Below are positions 50,301 through 60,949 of a stretch of 64,000 bases of DNA, piece after piece. The position numbers were made by a program, and so were the translations under genes. The DNA is taken from assembly GCF_040954835.1 (NCBI RefSeq), contig NC_090706.1:40495148-40559147 (forward strand), given 5' to 3'. The stretch is from Lepisosteus oculatus. Taxonomy: Eukaryota; Chordata; Actinopteri; Semionotiformes; Lepisosteidae. How positions within the stretch are numbered: position 1 is the stretch's first letter; each line of letters begins with the position of its first letter. The notes under the pieces were generated by a model. The model was given only the letters and a program-made list of their open reading frames with translations. It searched no databases and was not told the origin of the DNA.

Positions 50301-53300
50301 ATAGTGCTCTGAGGATCCTTTCTGGGGTTGTTACAGCTCTAACCTATGTAATATGTAAAGCACTTGTAAGTTGGGTGTGTTTGATGAGAATACAGTAAGA
50401 TTAACAAAGTGAAAACTACACATGCGAAAAAGATCTATCCATTTTAAGATAATCCCAATTAAGAACAGAAAAAAAAAATAATTGCACAGCATACACACAG
50501 AAATCGCATTACTACAATATCTCATGGGCATATTTATTATGGAACAGCTGCTAGCCTGCACAATACACCATAATGCAAAGAAACCTCATTGTGTCGCCAG
50601 TGCCAGACTTCTTAATAAGCAAAGTGCCTGGCAGAGTGCACCCCAGTAACATTATTGTTCCCGGCTGCGTATTCTTAATTTCTGTCCTCATATTGTCATC
50701 TTCTTGTTTAACATTTCTTCAATCCATGATTCATCATTGCTTTATTATGGGGAAAATATTTTCTACCCCAGGGCGCACATTGGTAAAAACCTTGCTTTGG
50801 CAATGAATAATTTTTATAGTGTTCCAAATTAGAGCTCATTAGCTTTCAGTAATGTGTTAAATGAGCAGCACGCATTAGATGTGTGATTTAAATCTGATGG
50901 ATTTTGCCATGAGCATAAATCCACTCAATGCAATGTCTAGTTAGAAAGTTACACCATCATACTCATCAAAACAACTGGAAGAGACCTTATACAATTCCAA
51001 CAATGTACAGTATGCATGTTTTAGAAAAGTCCTGATTCTTGGATTAACCTCAAATGATTAGAGGTTTAGGACAACCTTCAGACATCTCCCAGGTTATGTT
51101 TTATCATGTCATCCTATCCTCCCAGTCTTCGTAAAATCTCCCCAGATTATTCATTTTGCCCAAACAAGTGTTGATTACCATAAGGTGAATGAGCACACAG
51201 TCATTAATAATGTGTCTTTTGTGTTGAGCCTTTTATAATGCACAAATACCCATGTCCAAATATCTATCATGCAAATTTCAAATGATACCTTATTTTAATC
51301 AGCAGTGTAATCAGGAATTTAATGAGTAAATAATGCTCCAGTGTCTCAATTCAAGCGTGACATTATGAGTAATTTATTTATGATAAATACACATGGACTG
51401 AAATTGTGCAGTATAAATTTATGAGATGGGCTTCTTTATACTGTACATTACTCATTCTTTATACTGTACATTACATCTGTTTAATACATAGTCAATTTTC
51501 TTTAAGCAGAAACTGCTCAGTTTACTATTACAATGTCACAAAAAGTATTTGAGTAAGACTACAATTTCAATGCCTGCATTACATTTTTCTTTTTTTTTTG
51601 TGGACATTAAATGCCAGAAATTTTCTGCATCACACTTCATGTGGAAAATGATTAAACATTTTCAGATTTTTAGATGATGCTTTGAAGTTTAATGCATTTA
51701 AGACAGCATTGTTTCTTATGAGACTGCCAGACAGCATATCAAATCTATTACATCATGGTATTTATACTGAAAAAACAACTGTAATAATTCTCAATACATT
51801 TTTATGGATTGTAGGTACCACTGGAATAATATAAAAGCCACACCTTAATAGGCTACGCGAATATTATTTTGTGTGACATAAAAACATAAAAGTTAAATAT
51901 TTTAGAATTATGTTTCTGATCAGCTACTAAATAGCAGAGGTATTATAGGGAATCCGGCAAGTCAGTTTTTCAGCACAGTCTCACACCAGTAGTGGCAAAA
52001 TATACCAAAACTACTTTAATATACCTTCTGCTGGATACCTGCTGGGCACCTAAAACATAAAAAACTTGGTCACATTGTCACTGCTTGTGCTGCTCTTTCC
52101 AGAATGTCATTATCATAATAAATGAAAAAGAAAATCTGAGGGGCATTCTCTTGAGCAAGATATTTGCTGCTATGAAACAAAGTTTTTTTTCTGAGGCAGC
52201 AAAATTAATATTTAACTCTGTGATACTGTAGTTCGTGCAGTTGCCATGCTGCATTTGTGAAATCCGAATAAACACTGTATATACAGCCTAATGTTGGACA
52301 GGAGTCCCTTCCAGTGAGAGTCTTATGCTCTCTGTTTGCTTAATGCCATGTGAACCAGGATAAACTCTGGACTGATTGGGCCTTGTGGCTTGAATGTACT
52401 GTAGCACTATGTACCTATACAGACTAACAAGGTGTGTGTAGTCTGAGAAAGTAAAATGGCTTTTCAATCCACTTCCTTAAAACTGAAAATGCCATAAAAC
52501 AGCTTCCCCCTAAGCCTGATTACTTTATATTTTCTTACAAATAGTTTATTTCAAATAAATATATGCATCACAACAGTGACAATAATAATAATTGCTGCTG
52601 TTGTCAAATATATTAGCAATGCATTCATTTTAGTAATAGTATGCAAATAGTTCACTGAAGCATGTATTTAACATTTTAATTATTTATTGATCGGTCATTC
52701 TAAGGAGCTGTATTATGGAGCCAGGGTAACAATGCTATACAATATATTAAAATTAGCTCCTATTAAAATGATTAATAGAGAATAAAAATGATCCATTGAA
52801 ACTACTATTATTGGTCCTTAATTTTTTATAAAAAAATGCCTGAACATAATTATCCAAAGATTCCTTAAATGAATTTTAATTCCAGATCCAATTTTTATTG
52901 TGTCCCCAACAAATAGACAGCAGACCTATTGTCACTAATTTGCACAGCCATATTGGTAACAGGAAACAAACACTGACTGTTACTAACATGTCACATCCTG
53001 CAAAACGTTGTAGGTTTTAGTCCCATATTGATTTGTTTTTATATTGCAAGTAATCACTGAATTATTAGCACTATCTGTACTAACCATAATCAGCATAAAG
53101 GGTTCAATTTGAGTTACTGGAATCTGCGGTAATTTAATATCCAAATACCAGCTTGTGAGCTCTGTGGATTAGGAAAAAAGCTCAGCACAGCTCAACATTT
53201 GACTGACAGGGTCTAAGCATCTCCTGGGGTTGGATCAAGATGTAGGCTCTGGGTCTCTGTGTACAGATGTTGTCTGTCTTGTTCTTTTGGGGAATTGTGA

Positions 53301-53411
53301 ATGAACACAGTTTGATCTGTGTTACTGGACTTAGTACTCAAGGTGCACCTTTGATTACAGAGTGGTGGTATTAGGAACGTATACATAATGTTTTAAGGTG
53401 TTGAAAGAGTG
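50301..53411. other. Gene-free AT-rich stretch; possible conserved noncoding blocks
   Basis: No gene is recognised. Two blocks, 50860-51420 and 52560-53010, are AT-rich but non-repetitive with many TAAT/ATTA and ATGCAAAT-like words ('tatgcaaatagttcactg' at about 52640). They look like candidates for conserved noncoding elements; this is an impression only. Confidence 0.5.
51432..51474. repeat. Perfect 20-bp direct repeat, 23-bp period
   Basis: The word 'ttctttatactgtacattac' occurs at 51432-51451 and again at 51455-51474, separated by tca. It includes the TACTGTA heptamer. Exact identity suggests a recent local duplication. Confidence 0.95.
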
Positions 53412-53904
53412 ATGGGTGCTCTCTGATAGTAGGGCATTGCAGTAGTCTAACCTTCTGTATACAAGAGCATGCATTAATTTCTCTGTGTCTTGAGTGGAGT
53501 CAAACTGCCATAGTTTTGCAGTATTTCTTATCTGTAGGAAGCATGTTTTAGATACTGTTTTAACATGAGAGTTAAATGAGAGCCTTGTGTCTAATATGGT
53601 TACGTGCTGAGTCGTTCAGGCAAATTTTTAAATCCTCTGAGTTAAGTGCTGAAGTTATAGTAGTCCTATCAGTATTGTTTCCTCCAAACAACAGAACCTC
53701 AGTTTTATCAGAGTTAAGTAACAAAAAGTTTTCACACATCCAAGTCTTTACTTCATTAATGTAATTAACTAAAGTGATAATAGAAGAGTTGTTGTTTGGT
53801 GTAAACGAAATATATATTTGCGTGTCATCGGCATTTTCCACAGGTAAATAGTACCTACAGTAATATAAGGCACTGGTACTGTATACTAAGGCTCTGTTGA
53901 GCAC
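53412..53904 (-). pseudogene. L2/Rex1-like non-LTR retrotransposon reverse transcriptase fragment
   Basis: The minus-strand frame encodes the catalytic ADD box region (ADDTQIYISF, Ala codon at 53830-53832) followed by 'KTWMCENFLLLNSDKTEVLL', the standard palm/thumb signature of CR1/L2-clade reverse transcriptases. The residue before ADD is Asn rather than the usual Tyr, so the catalytic YADD is damaged. After a stop at 53572-53574 the similarity continues in another frame with 'LSFNSHVKTVSKTCFLQIRN' and 'EKLMHALVYRRLDYCNALL', showing a frameshift near 53600. Upstream of the ADD box the fingers domain is missing, so there is an internal or 5' deletion. No endonuclease domain or 3' UTR is nearby. 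It is a dead fragment of a LINE that once copied itself by target-primed reverse transcription. Assignment to L2 versus Rex1 is not settled. Confidence 0.85.
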
Positions 53905-55070
53905 ATTACTTTATCTGTCTTGCTTTAAGTCTATGGTCTTGAGGAACTGATAGAAGCTAAAGACAAATGCCTGTTGCTCTGTGGAATAAATAAACAGAGA
54001 CAAACAAGTAAATGCACTTTTCATTGTGCACTTAAGTGCCAAAACGAATGCCTCAGTTTCATTTGCTTTGCATAAATAAACCCTTGAGCGGAAAATTTGT
54101 TGTGTTCAGATATATGAACAATGCATTTTTCAAAAGCTAAGAGAACAATTATTTTCTTTTTATGAGATTTAATTAGGTAAAAGTTTGCAGGCTCTTTGGG
54201 GGCTCCAAGACTGGGAGCTGTTCTAGTCCTGTATTACCAATAAGGGCCTAAACTTCTGTGCGCTGTGTGTTCAGTCTCATTAAGCAACGTAAGTAATGGT
54301 TTGATGTACTTTAATTAAAGAAGGCACTGCATTAAAAGCAAATTTCAATCTCTCATTAAACCAAATATGTAGATTTGTTTTCTACAGTTCAGTTTGTTTG
54401 AAGCTAAATGATTCAGTATGCTAATAGTGCTTTTATATGTAAATTATGTTGATTTTCTTTAAAAGGCCATAAACCTCTCTTTCTCAGCAGGAGATTTTCA
54501 TGATTCTCAAAATGGTTCCCATAAACCAGGCTTTCCTATTATTGTGTTAACTCCTTGAGTACAACAGAGCACATGTCCAAGCGCCTCTTTCTGTTGCTGC
54601 TATCGTCCTAATGGAAGCCCAGTCAAAAAACTGACCGATCCTCATCGAGGATGTAATGTTTCTGAAGCGCAGAAAAGAGTGTTTTGTGCGATCTCAAAAC
54701 AGAGGCGTTGTAATAATGCATAATATACACAACAATGTAGTAATATAGAATTTCATTTGGTTCTAAATCTGTCAGATCCATGTTACTAGCGAACAGCAGA
54801 CATGGGACGTTTTCAAGCTACAAAGGTGTTTTTACTGGAAGTTAACCGATTCCCGTTTCCCTCAATTGTACACACGCCGTGTGGGTCGCCTGGCTAAAAG
54901 TCGGTGCTGCCCTGCAAACGAAAGCGTGAAGACAAATGTACGATACAAACGCCTGTTCAGCAATTACACGTCATCGGCATTAAAAAGCATTGTTTTCCTT
55001 CTGGTTTCTCCTGTGTTTCATGGAATGGGGGTGTTGCGAAATTAACCTGTAGCCCTTCGGATTGCAGTCA
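53905..55070. other. Gene-free stretch; possible conserved noncoding block
   Basis: No gene is recognised. The block 54140-54720 is non-repetitive with TTAATTA-type words and could be conserved noncoding DNA. Confidence 0.45.
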
Positions 55071-55200
55071 ATTCAATTCAATTCAAGGTGCTTTATTAGC
55101 ATGACCGATGGGTACAATCAGTGCTGCCACAGCAAATAAAAATAATAAAATTAACATGGAACAAAACAAAAAATAGAAGTAAAATAAAATCTACAGACAT
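55071..55200 (+). repeat. Dispersed repeat starting with (TTCAA)n and 'ggtgctttattagcatgac'
   Basis: Three to four ATTCA units lead into 'aaggtgctttattagcatga', a start I recall from a repeat scattered through fish genomes. The remainder is AT-rich and its end is not clear. Class unknown. Confidence 0.4.
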
Positions 55201-57776
55201 GTTACAGACATTTACAACAAAGACATATTATAAAATATATGTCTCTCCCCGTAGGAGCAGAGAACAGCTTTTCGAAACTCCAGTTGATTAAAACATACCT
55301 GAGGTCGAAAATACAGGCAAACTGATATATAGAAGGTTTTTTATAAAACTTTCCCATCTGTTTAAGAAACCCGTTTCCGCCAGGGAGTTAAAAAAACAAC
55401 AACCCCACTATGGTATCTCTCAATTGCGACTTTATATCTCAGAATTACGAGTTTATATTTCGCAATTGCGACGGGCTGCCATACACACCTCCCTTGTTAC
55501 TGAGTTCACTTGTTTTTTATTTCTTTATTTAGTATTTATTGCTGCAAAAGTTAATTGCAGAAATGAATGCAGTAATTTGTAAGCTATGATTCGCTAAAAT
55601 TTGGAAGTAACAAATTCTGTTTATCATTATTTATTGTTATGGAAGCTCCTTTTATCATGATTTGCTGTTATGAATGTTTTTGTTTATTACTGCAACGTCA
55701 AAATACTTCATCTTTGTAAACTGTGTGCCTCGTGCTCTTGTTTAGAAGTTATTTATTATGTGCTCTTCAAAACTGGTCAATTATTTTTTTCTAGTTAAAT
55801 TTATTTAATTGTTCTAAATAATAGCAATAATAAGGTCGTGTTGGGAGATGACAATAGTAGTGTCTGTGCAAATCGTGGTCGGGAGAGGCCTCTTTCCATG
55901 GTCTTGCCTAGAGCTCCAACAAGCGAGGGCCGGCCCTGTGTTGTTCCTTTGGTTCTCCATTTTGTGCGATAATCCTACTGCCCTCTTAAGAACAACCTTT
56001 ACAAGGATAGTTGCATGCAGAGCTTTTTTTTTTTAATTACGTTTATCAAAGGTCACATAAATCCCTATTTTTGAAGGGCAGGAGATGTTTGTTTGCCTCG
56101 CATCTTCGTAAGCTGTTTTAATGGGTTTTCTATATTACCCCGGCTTATTTAGGATTGTGCTTCCAGGAGGCTGTTTGTGTAGCTCTACGGAACTACCATC
56201 CATTTTTTTGGGATGGCACAGCCTTCATTGCATACCTATCAATACAGATCTATTCAATGCTCATTTGGCAGGATTCGCTTATATTGAACATCCTGAATGC
56301 GTATGTACACAAGTAAGCTGTTTATATCCAAGTTAATAGGATAGCCTCCCTGGTTGAATTAAAGGCCCTGGTTGACGGTATGATTTCAGCAGATCAGGAG
56401 TGGAACAGTGAAATTAAAATCATCAGGAAATGACTCTTGTAATAGACAGCAAAGGAAGACAATATAATTTTGCTTGATATTTGGCTACCTGGAGCCTACC
56501 ATGGAAAAAATCAATGTTGATAATGTTGTTATTATTGCAGTATCCAGTATTATCCCCTACACAACAACTCACACTCTGTGAAATTAAATTCAGACTCACA
56601 CAAAAGAACTACAGGCAAGTCGGGAGATTTTTTTCGGTCTCATGATCTTTGAAAGGGAAATTTGGGAGAGGACAACATGATTTATTTTTTAATCATTGTT
56701 CACATTTTCTTTGTTTTTCCCCGTATTTAAAAAAAATGTTCTGGTGTAGAATAAGTTGAATACAAGAAAAATAAATAAACAAAGCTCCACTTTGGAAAAC
56801 CCATCTGAGCTCCAGATGTATTGATTTTCCTATAAGGCTCTGATTTGACCAGAAAAGAAGTGTTCTAGTAATGGATGCTTATATTATATTTTTGCAGTAT
56901 AAATAAGTTAAAATATGCATTCATTTTATAATGCAGCATGCTGTTAGATCTTTTTCTCATTTTTGAGTAGCATAAGCAAAATAAAATGTATTGTATTATT
57001 GTTAACTTTATTCTAGCTGCTTTTCTTTACCAGACCATTTTAATGCAATTGCTTTGTACTGTTGTCACTTACTGCTACTAAAAATAATAAGAACGGATTG
57101 ATGCTAAAGTTTTTCAACAGTAATAAAATTAGAACAACACACTGTAACCAGTATACATTTTTCTATTCATTCTTCCTGAATGTCCATTGAAGACATTTCT
57201 TTGAATTCCATTAAAACAAAAAAGTACAGTGTATTAGTATTACAGTTTCACTTTGCAGTAAGCTTTAAATGTAATTTTTAAATATTTTGTCTTTCTCATT
57301 ACACATTTTTATACATTTTTCTCTCTTATGAATGCAGTACTGTAGACCCAAGAAAGTCAATGGAGTTTGAAATTATATCTCTAATTAATTAACACTGGTA
57401 TTACTATCTTTCTGGCAATTTCCTGCTTTCAGGGCAAGTTTTATGGCCAGATTAGTCACGTTCACTATGCATCAGAGACAGATGACTATTTGCTAGGCAG
57501 AAAGTTTGTTTGACATAACCAGTTCATCCTACAAATGGTAGACTGCCAAAACCTACTAAGATGGCAAAGAGAAACAGGCTTCCTTGGCAAATTAAAATCT
57601 GAATAAGACACAGCTGTAAGCCAATAGAGTTTAAAGTGTTCAGGGCACAATGTAAAAGGTAGAGCTTTAATTACAATGAAAGGGTAATATGTTACTGTAA
57701 ACACTTGTACCATTATTCAATCTGAGACAATCCTTTAATTATTTGCTATTTGCATGACGTATGGTCTTCTAATGTA
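55201..57776. other. Gene-free AT-rich stretch
   Basis: No gene or named repeat is recognised. Frames at 55848-56336 are short and motif-free. Block 56340-56560 is non-repetitive and may merit alignment. Confidence 0.55.
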
Positions 57777-57840
57777 TTTTTGTGAGGTGTTTCCAGCTGC
57801 TGTGGTTTCCTTCCACAGTCCAAAAACATACTGGTAGGTA
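57777..57840 (+). mobile_element. L2-tail repeat, left half (host of the Penelope-like insert)
   Basis: The sequence 'gctgtggtttccttccacag' followed by 'tccaaaaacatactggtagg' is the middle block of the common L2-tail repeat. It breaks off at 57840 and resumes at 60134 with 'aattggcttctggg', exactly where the consensus order requires. The Penelope-like element therefore landed inside this repeat. Confidence 0.85.
57828..57840. repeat. 13-bp target-site duplication, left copy
   Basis: The word atactggtaggta is repeated exactly at 60121-60133. The two copies define the ends of the Penelope-like insertion, 57841 and 60120. Confidence 0.92.
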
Positions 57841-57860
57841 GCAAAGGAACAAGTAATAGA

Positions 57861-57866
57861 TTTATT
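57861..57866 (-). terminator. Polyadenylation signal of the Penelope-like element
   Basis: AATAAA on the minus strand, 20 nt before the element's 3' end at 57841, which fits RNA processing right at the element's boundary. Confidence 0.6.
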
Positions 57867-57894
57867 CCATGCTGAAAAAAAAAGAAAGAGAACA

Positions 57895-57923
57895 CAACGT
57901 TTCGGCCGTGGAGCCTTCTTCAG
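57895..57923 (-). ncRNA. Hammerhead-ribozyme-like motif in the Penelope 3' region (candidate)
   Basis: On the minus strand the word CTGAAGA (matching the hammerhead core CUGANGA) is followed by a GGC...GCC stem and then GAAAC (matching the GAAA core). Penelope-like elements are known to carry hammerhead motifs in their terminal regions, which supports the reading. Against it, the first stem II pair would be A with C rather than G-C, and I could not draw a convincing stem I and III with the flanking bases. It may be a decayed or non-self-cleaving form. Confidence 0.4.
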
Positions 57924-58096
57924 GTGTGAGAGAGACAGGGCAGTAGGCAAAGGTAATGTAACGGGAGAACAAAAGCTGGGAGAGAGGAGGAGTGAGAGGC
58001 GGGAGCAGGGGACAGAAAGAGAGGCCAATCAAGAGGTGTGAAGTCAGAATGGGTGCAGAGACGTGTGAAATTAAACTTCCAATGAATGGAGAAAAT

Positions 58097-60118
58097 TTAA
58101 AAGAACAGTAGTCTGTCGTTAAGGGAAGGGAGAATGTGTGATCCTAGCTGCAGAATAATTTTAGTTTCGGTGGTCTTTCTGATGTATGAGTTCGGAAAAC
58201 CGTCTTTGAGAACACAGACAGAGAGATTAGAGTGGTCGTGGCCGTCAGAGTTGAAATGAGAAACAATGGGCTTGGAGAGATCTTAAATCTTCACAGCCCT
58301 GACGTGTTCTCTGAAGCGGTCACCAAGTCTCCTTCCTGTTTCTCCAATGTAGACGGCTGGGCATTTACTGCAAAAGATACAGTAAATAAGGTTGCTGGAG
58401 GTACAAGATGCCATCTGGGTGATGCAGAATTGTCCTGAGGGGCCTTGAATGAGTGTGGTGGTGGCTGTGTACTTGCAGGTGATACAGCGAGCTCTGTTGC
58501 AAGGGAAAGTGCCTGGTGTGGATGGTTGTTGAGGGCGGTCAAGGGATCTGTGAACAAGTAGGTTACGCAGATTAGGTGGTCGGCGATATGAGATGATAGG
58601 GCGATCAGAAAAGAGGGCCCCAATGGAGGGATCATCCTGTAGGATGGAAAAGTTGTGGTTAATGGTCCTGGGGATAGGAAGTGTGTTAGGGTGGTAAGGA
58701 AGCACCAAAGGAATGCGGTTGTTGCGGCGGGAGTTCCTGATCGGGTTGATGGTCCGGGGGGTGTTTTTGGCTCGGGCAAGGGCCCTGTCAATCACACTGC
58801 TGGGGTATCCTCTGTTGATGAAAAATTAGTAAATTTTGAGGGCTTGGTTCTCAAAGTCGATGTCGTCGCTGCATAATCGTTGTAACCTAAGGAACTGTGA
58901 AAAAGGAAGAGAGTTTTTAGTGTGTTTGGGGTGAAATGAGCTGTACAGGAAGTAGCTGTGTGAATCCATGGGTTTGTAATAAACTGAAGTGGACAGTCGG
59001 GGGTAGTTGATAGAGAAGTTGATGTCTAGAAACGGAAGAGTAGTGGAAGATATGTTAACCGTATAATTGAGGGAAGGGTGGAAGTTGGTGAAATGGTGCA
59101 GGAAGAGCTCAAGCTGATCGGAGCATGTGGCGGCACCAACGCAGTCATCAATATATCATTTGTAGAGGTCAGGGACATAGCCAGTGTAGGAATCGAAGAA
59201 GCGTTCTTCTACCCAGCCGACAAAAATGTTGGCATAGTTGGGTCCCATTCTGGTGCCCATGGCAACTCCACTGACCTGTTGGTAAAAAAGATTATTGAAA
59301 GAGAATGCGTTCAGTGTGAGGACCAATTCTGCAAGGCGTACCAGGGTGTGGGTGGGTGGATCAAGCACTGTGCATTTGTCCAGCGTGTGCTTGAGAGCTG
59401 TAAGGCCATCATTATGGGGAATGACGGTGTACAGAGATGTGATGTCTATGGTAAAAATGTAGCATTTGGTACCCTGAAATTGGAAATCATTAAAAAGTTG
59501 GAGCGCGTGGTTGGTGTCTTTGATGTATGAGGGAAGATCTTCAACCAGCGGTCTCATGAGGCTGTCGAGAAAGGCTGAGATGTAAGTAGTTGGACAGTTA
59601 CATGCTGATACGATGGGGCGTCCAGGGGTGTCCGGTTTGTGGATTTTGGGGAGGAGGTAAAATTGAGATACCTGCGGAAGTTCCATGATGAGCCGGTTTG
59701 CCTCCTGGGGGAGCTCATTACTGCTGATAAGAAGGGAGATGGTGGATACCACTTCCTTTTGGTAGTCAGTGGTAGGGTCCTCTTGGAGAGGGAGGTAGGC
59801 AGAAGTGTCAGTTAGTTGTCTAGAGGCTTCAAAGATATATAGATCCTTACGCCACACCACAACAGCACCTCCTTTGTCCACTGGTTTGATGACGATATCA
59901 TCCATGTTGCGGAGAGACTGGAGCGCCTGATTTTCTCCTTGGCTGAGGTTAGACCTATGTTTACTGGGTATAGAGAGTGTCTTGGGAGCTTGATTAGTGC
60001 ATTGGTTGATGAAATAATCAACTGGTGGAAAACGGCCAGAGGAGGGAGTCCAACAGCTCTGTTTGGGATTAATGTTGTTAATGACATCAATAACCGGGTT
60101 GTTATCAGCTGCCTTTGA
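58097..60118 (-). pseudogene. Penelope-like polyprotein: reverse transcriptase plus GIY-YIG endonuclease, three premature stops
   Basis: One continuous minus-strand frame of 673 codons, lacking its own N-terminus because the element is 5'-truncated. Counting from codon 60118: IVIKPVDKGGAVVVW at about 75-89 and LPKIHKPDTPGRPIVS at 156-171 are fingers motifs; FTIDITSLYTVIPH at 222-235 is the first catalytic block; SGVAMGTRMGPNYANIF at 283-299 precedes the YIDD active-site box at 322-325 (59144-59155). The C-terminus has CITC at 545-548, then a GIY-YIG nuclease with LIY at 577-579, YIG at 590-592 and GRRLGDRFREH at 595-605. Premature stops are TGA 59156-59158, directly before YIDD, TAA 58826-58828 and TAA 58283-58285; the natural stop is 58097-58099. 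No frameshift was found. In life the RT copies the element's RNA at a nick made by the nuclease. An in-frame ATG at 60239-60241 lies in the host repeat, not in the element, so the 361-codon open frame starting there is an accidental fusion. Confidence 0.93.
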
Positions 60119-60120
60119 AG

Positions 60121-60133
60121 ATACTGGTAGGTA
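60121..60133. repeat. 13-bp target-site duplication, right copy
   Basis: Exact copy of 57828-57840 (atactggtaggta). It marks the 5' junction of the Penelope-like element. Confidence 0.92.
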
Positions 60134-60312
60134 AATTGGCTTCTGGGAAAAAATGCCCTGGTGTGAGTATGTGCATGTCTGTGTTGGTGTTTGTGTGATG
60201 GACTGGTTTCCATTCCAGGGTGTATCCTGTCTTGTACCCATTGCTTACCGGGATAGGCTCTGGCTCCCCTCTAACCCTGTGTTGGATAAAGAAAATGGAT
60301 AGGTGAATGGAT
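60121..60312 (+). mobile_element. L2-tail repeat, right half
   Basis: It starts with the second copy of the 13-bp duplication, continues 'aattggcttctggg', 'tgtgatggactggtttccat', 'tccagggtgtatcctgt', 'gggataggctctggctcccc' and ends 'gaaaatggataggtgaatgg'. It completes the repeat interrupted at 57840. This copy is better preserved than those at 5985 and 45525. Confidence 0.88.
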
Positions 60313-60359
60313 ACAAATATATTATGTAGAGCCAGATTTATTAAATGAGCGTTAAATAG

Positions 60360-60560
60360 AGAATGCTCATAACTTTTGAAAGCACAGTGAAAGCAGTGTT
60401 CTAGGGGTTTCCACCCTTGGTGCTCCTGCCCTGACAGTTCGTCCTTCACTGCCTGGGCGCGAACCCGGGTCTCTGGCATCACACAACAGGGAACTCACCA
60501 GCTGAGCTAAAGGAGAACCTCCCCCAGCCTGGCTGGCTGAGATCCCAGTTATATGCAGGG
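60360..60560 (-). mobile_element. tRNA-headed SINE, same family as 11986-12200
   Basis: On the minus strand an A-box-like 'tagctcagctggtgagttcc' is followed by a B-box-like 'gggttcgcgcc'. Plus-strand blocks 'gaacccgggtctctggcatc', 'aacagggaactcaccagctg' and 'agctaaagg' match the element at 11986-12200 in order. It has one B box instead of two. Boundaries are approximate. Confidence 0.6.
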
Positions 60561-60949
60561 GCATAATTGTTACATAAAGCAGGAAATAGTCTGATTCCCT
60601 TACTGCCCTGCAAAACAGGATATAATGACAAATGACAGGGGAGATGTGACACTATCTTCCTTGTGTTGATGCTAATACCAAAAGCAGAAAAACCTGCCAA
60701 GGCAGGCATAGAACTGGGACCTGAACCATTCCAAACCATAGAATTTCTTAAACCAGCTAGTCCCAGCAAACATCCACATCGTGAGGGTCAGCAGATCAAG
60801 GATGTTGGCGCCATTCTAGTTGTCACTCTGGGACAACTAATGGTGTTATTAAACAGAAGGAGGAGGTGAGAAGGTCAATTCTGCATGCAGGGACAGGGCT
60901 ACCTCTCACCCTTCTATTTCCCTGGTGCCAATGCTCCAGTCACGGCCAA
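60561..60949. other. Gene-free stretch between repeats
   Basis: No gene is seen. 'gaactgggacctgaaccatt' at about 60711-60730 has a faint B-box-like look on the minus strand, which might be a decayed SINE head. Confidence 0.4.

Larger units (their letters stand above)
57841..60120 (-). mobile_element. Penelope-like retroelement, 5'-truncated (about 2.28 kb)
   Basis: The element is bounded by an exact 13-bp target duplication. On the minus strand it consists of a 5'-truncated coding region (60118-58097) encoding a reverse transcriptase and a C-terminal GIY-YIG nuclease, then a 256-nt 3' region with a hammerhead-like motif and an AATAAA signal near the end. The RT plus GIY-YIG architecture is unique to endonuclease-bearing Penelope-like elements (Neptune/Poseidon type in fishes). 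Truncation at the 5' side with an intact 3' end fits target-primed reverse transcription. There is no second tandem copy or terminal repeat partner in the window. With no frameshift and only three premature stops, it is younger than the LINE and L2-tail copies around it. Confidence 0.93.

Noticed and set aside
58291..58791. 166-codon minus-strand frame beside the GIY-YIG coding frame
   Set aside because: An alternative frame over the same DNA; only the in-phase frame carries the Cys pair and GIY-YIG motifs.
59078..59530. 150-codon plus-strand frame
   Set aside because: It is the antisense shadow of the Penelope-like reverse transcriptase.
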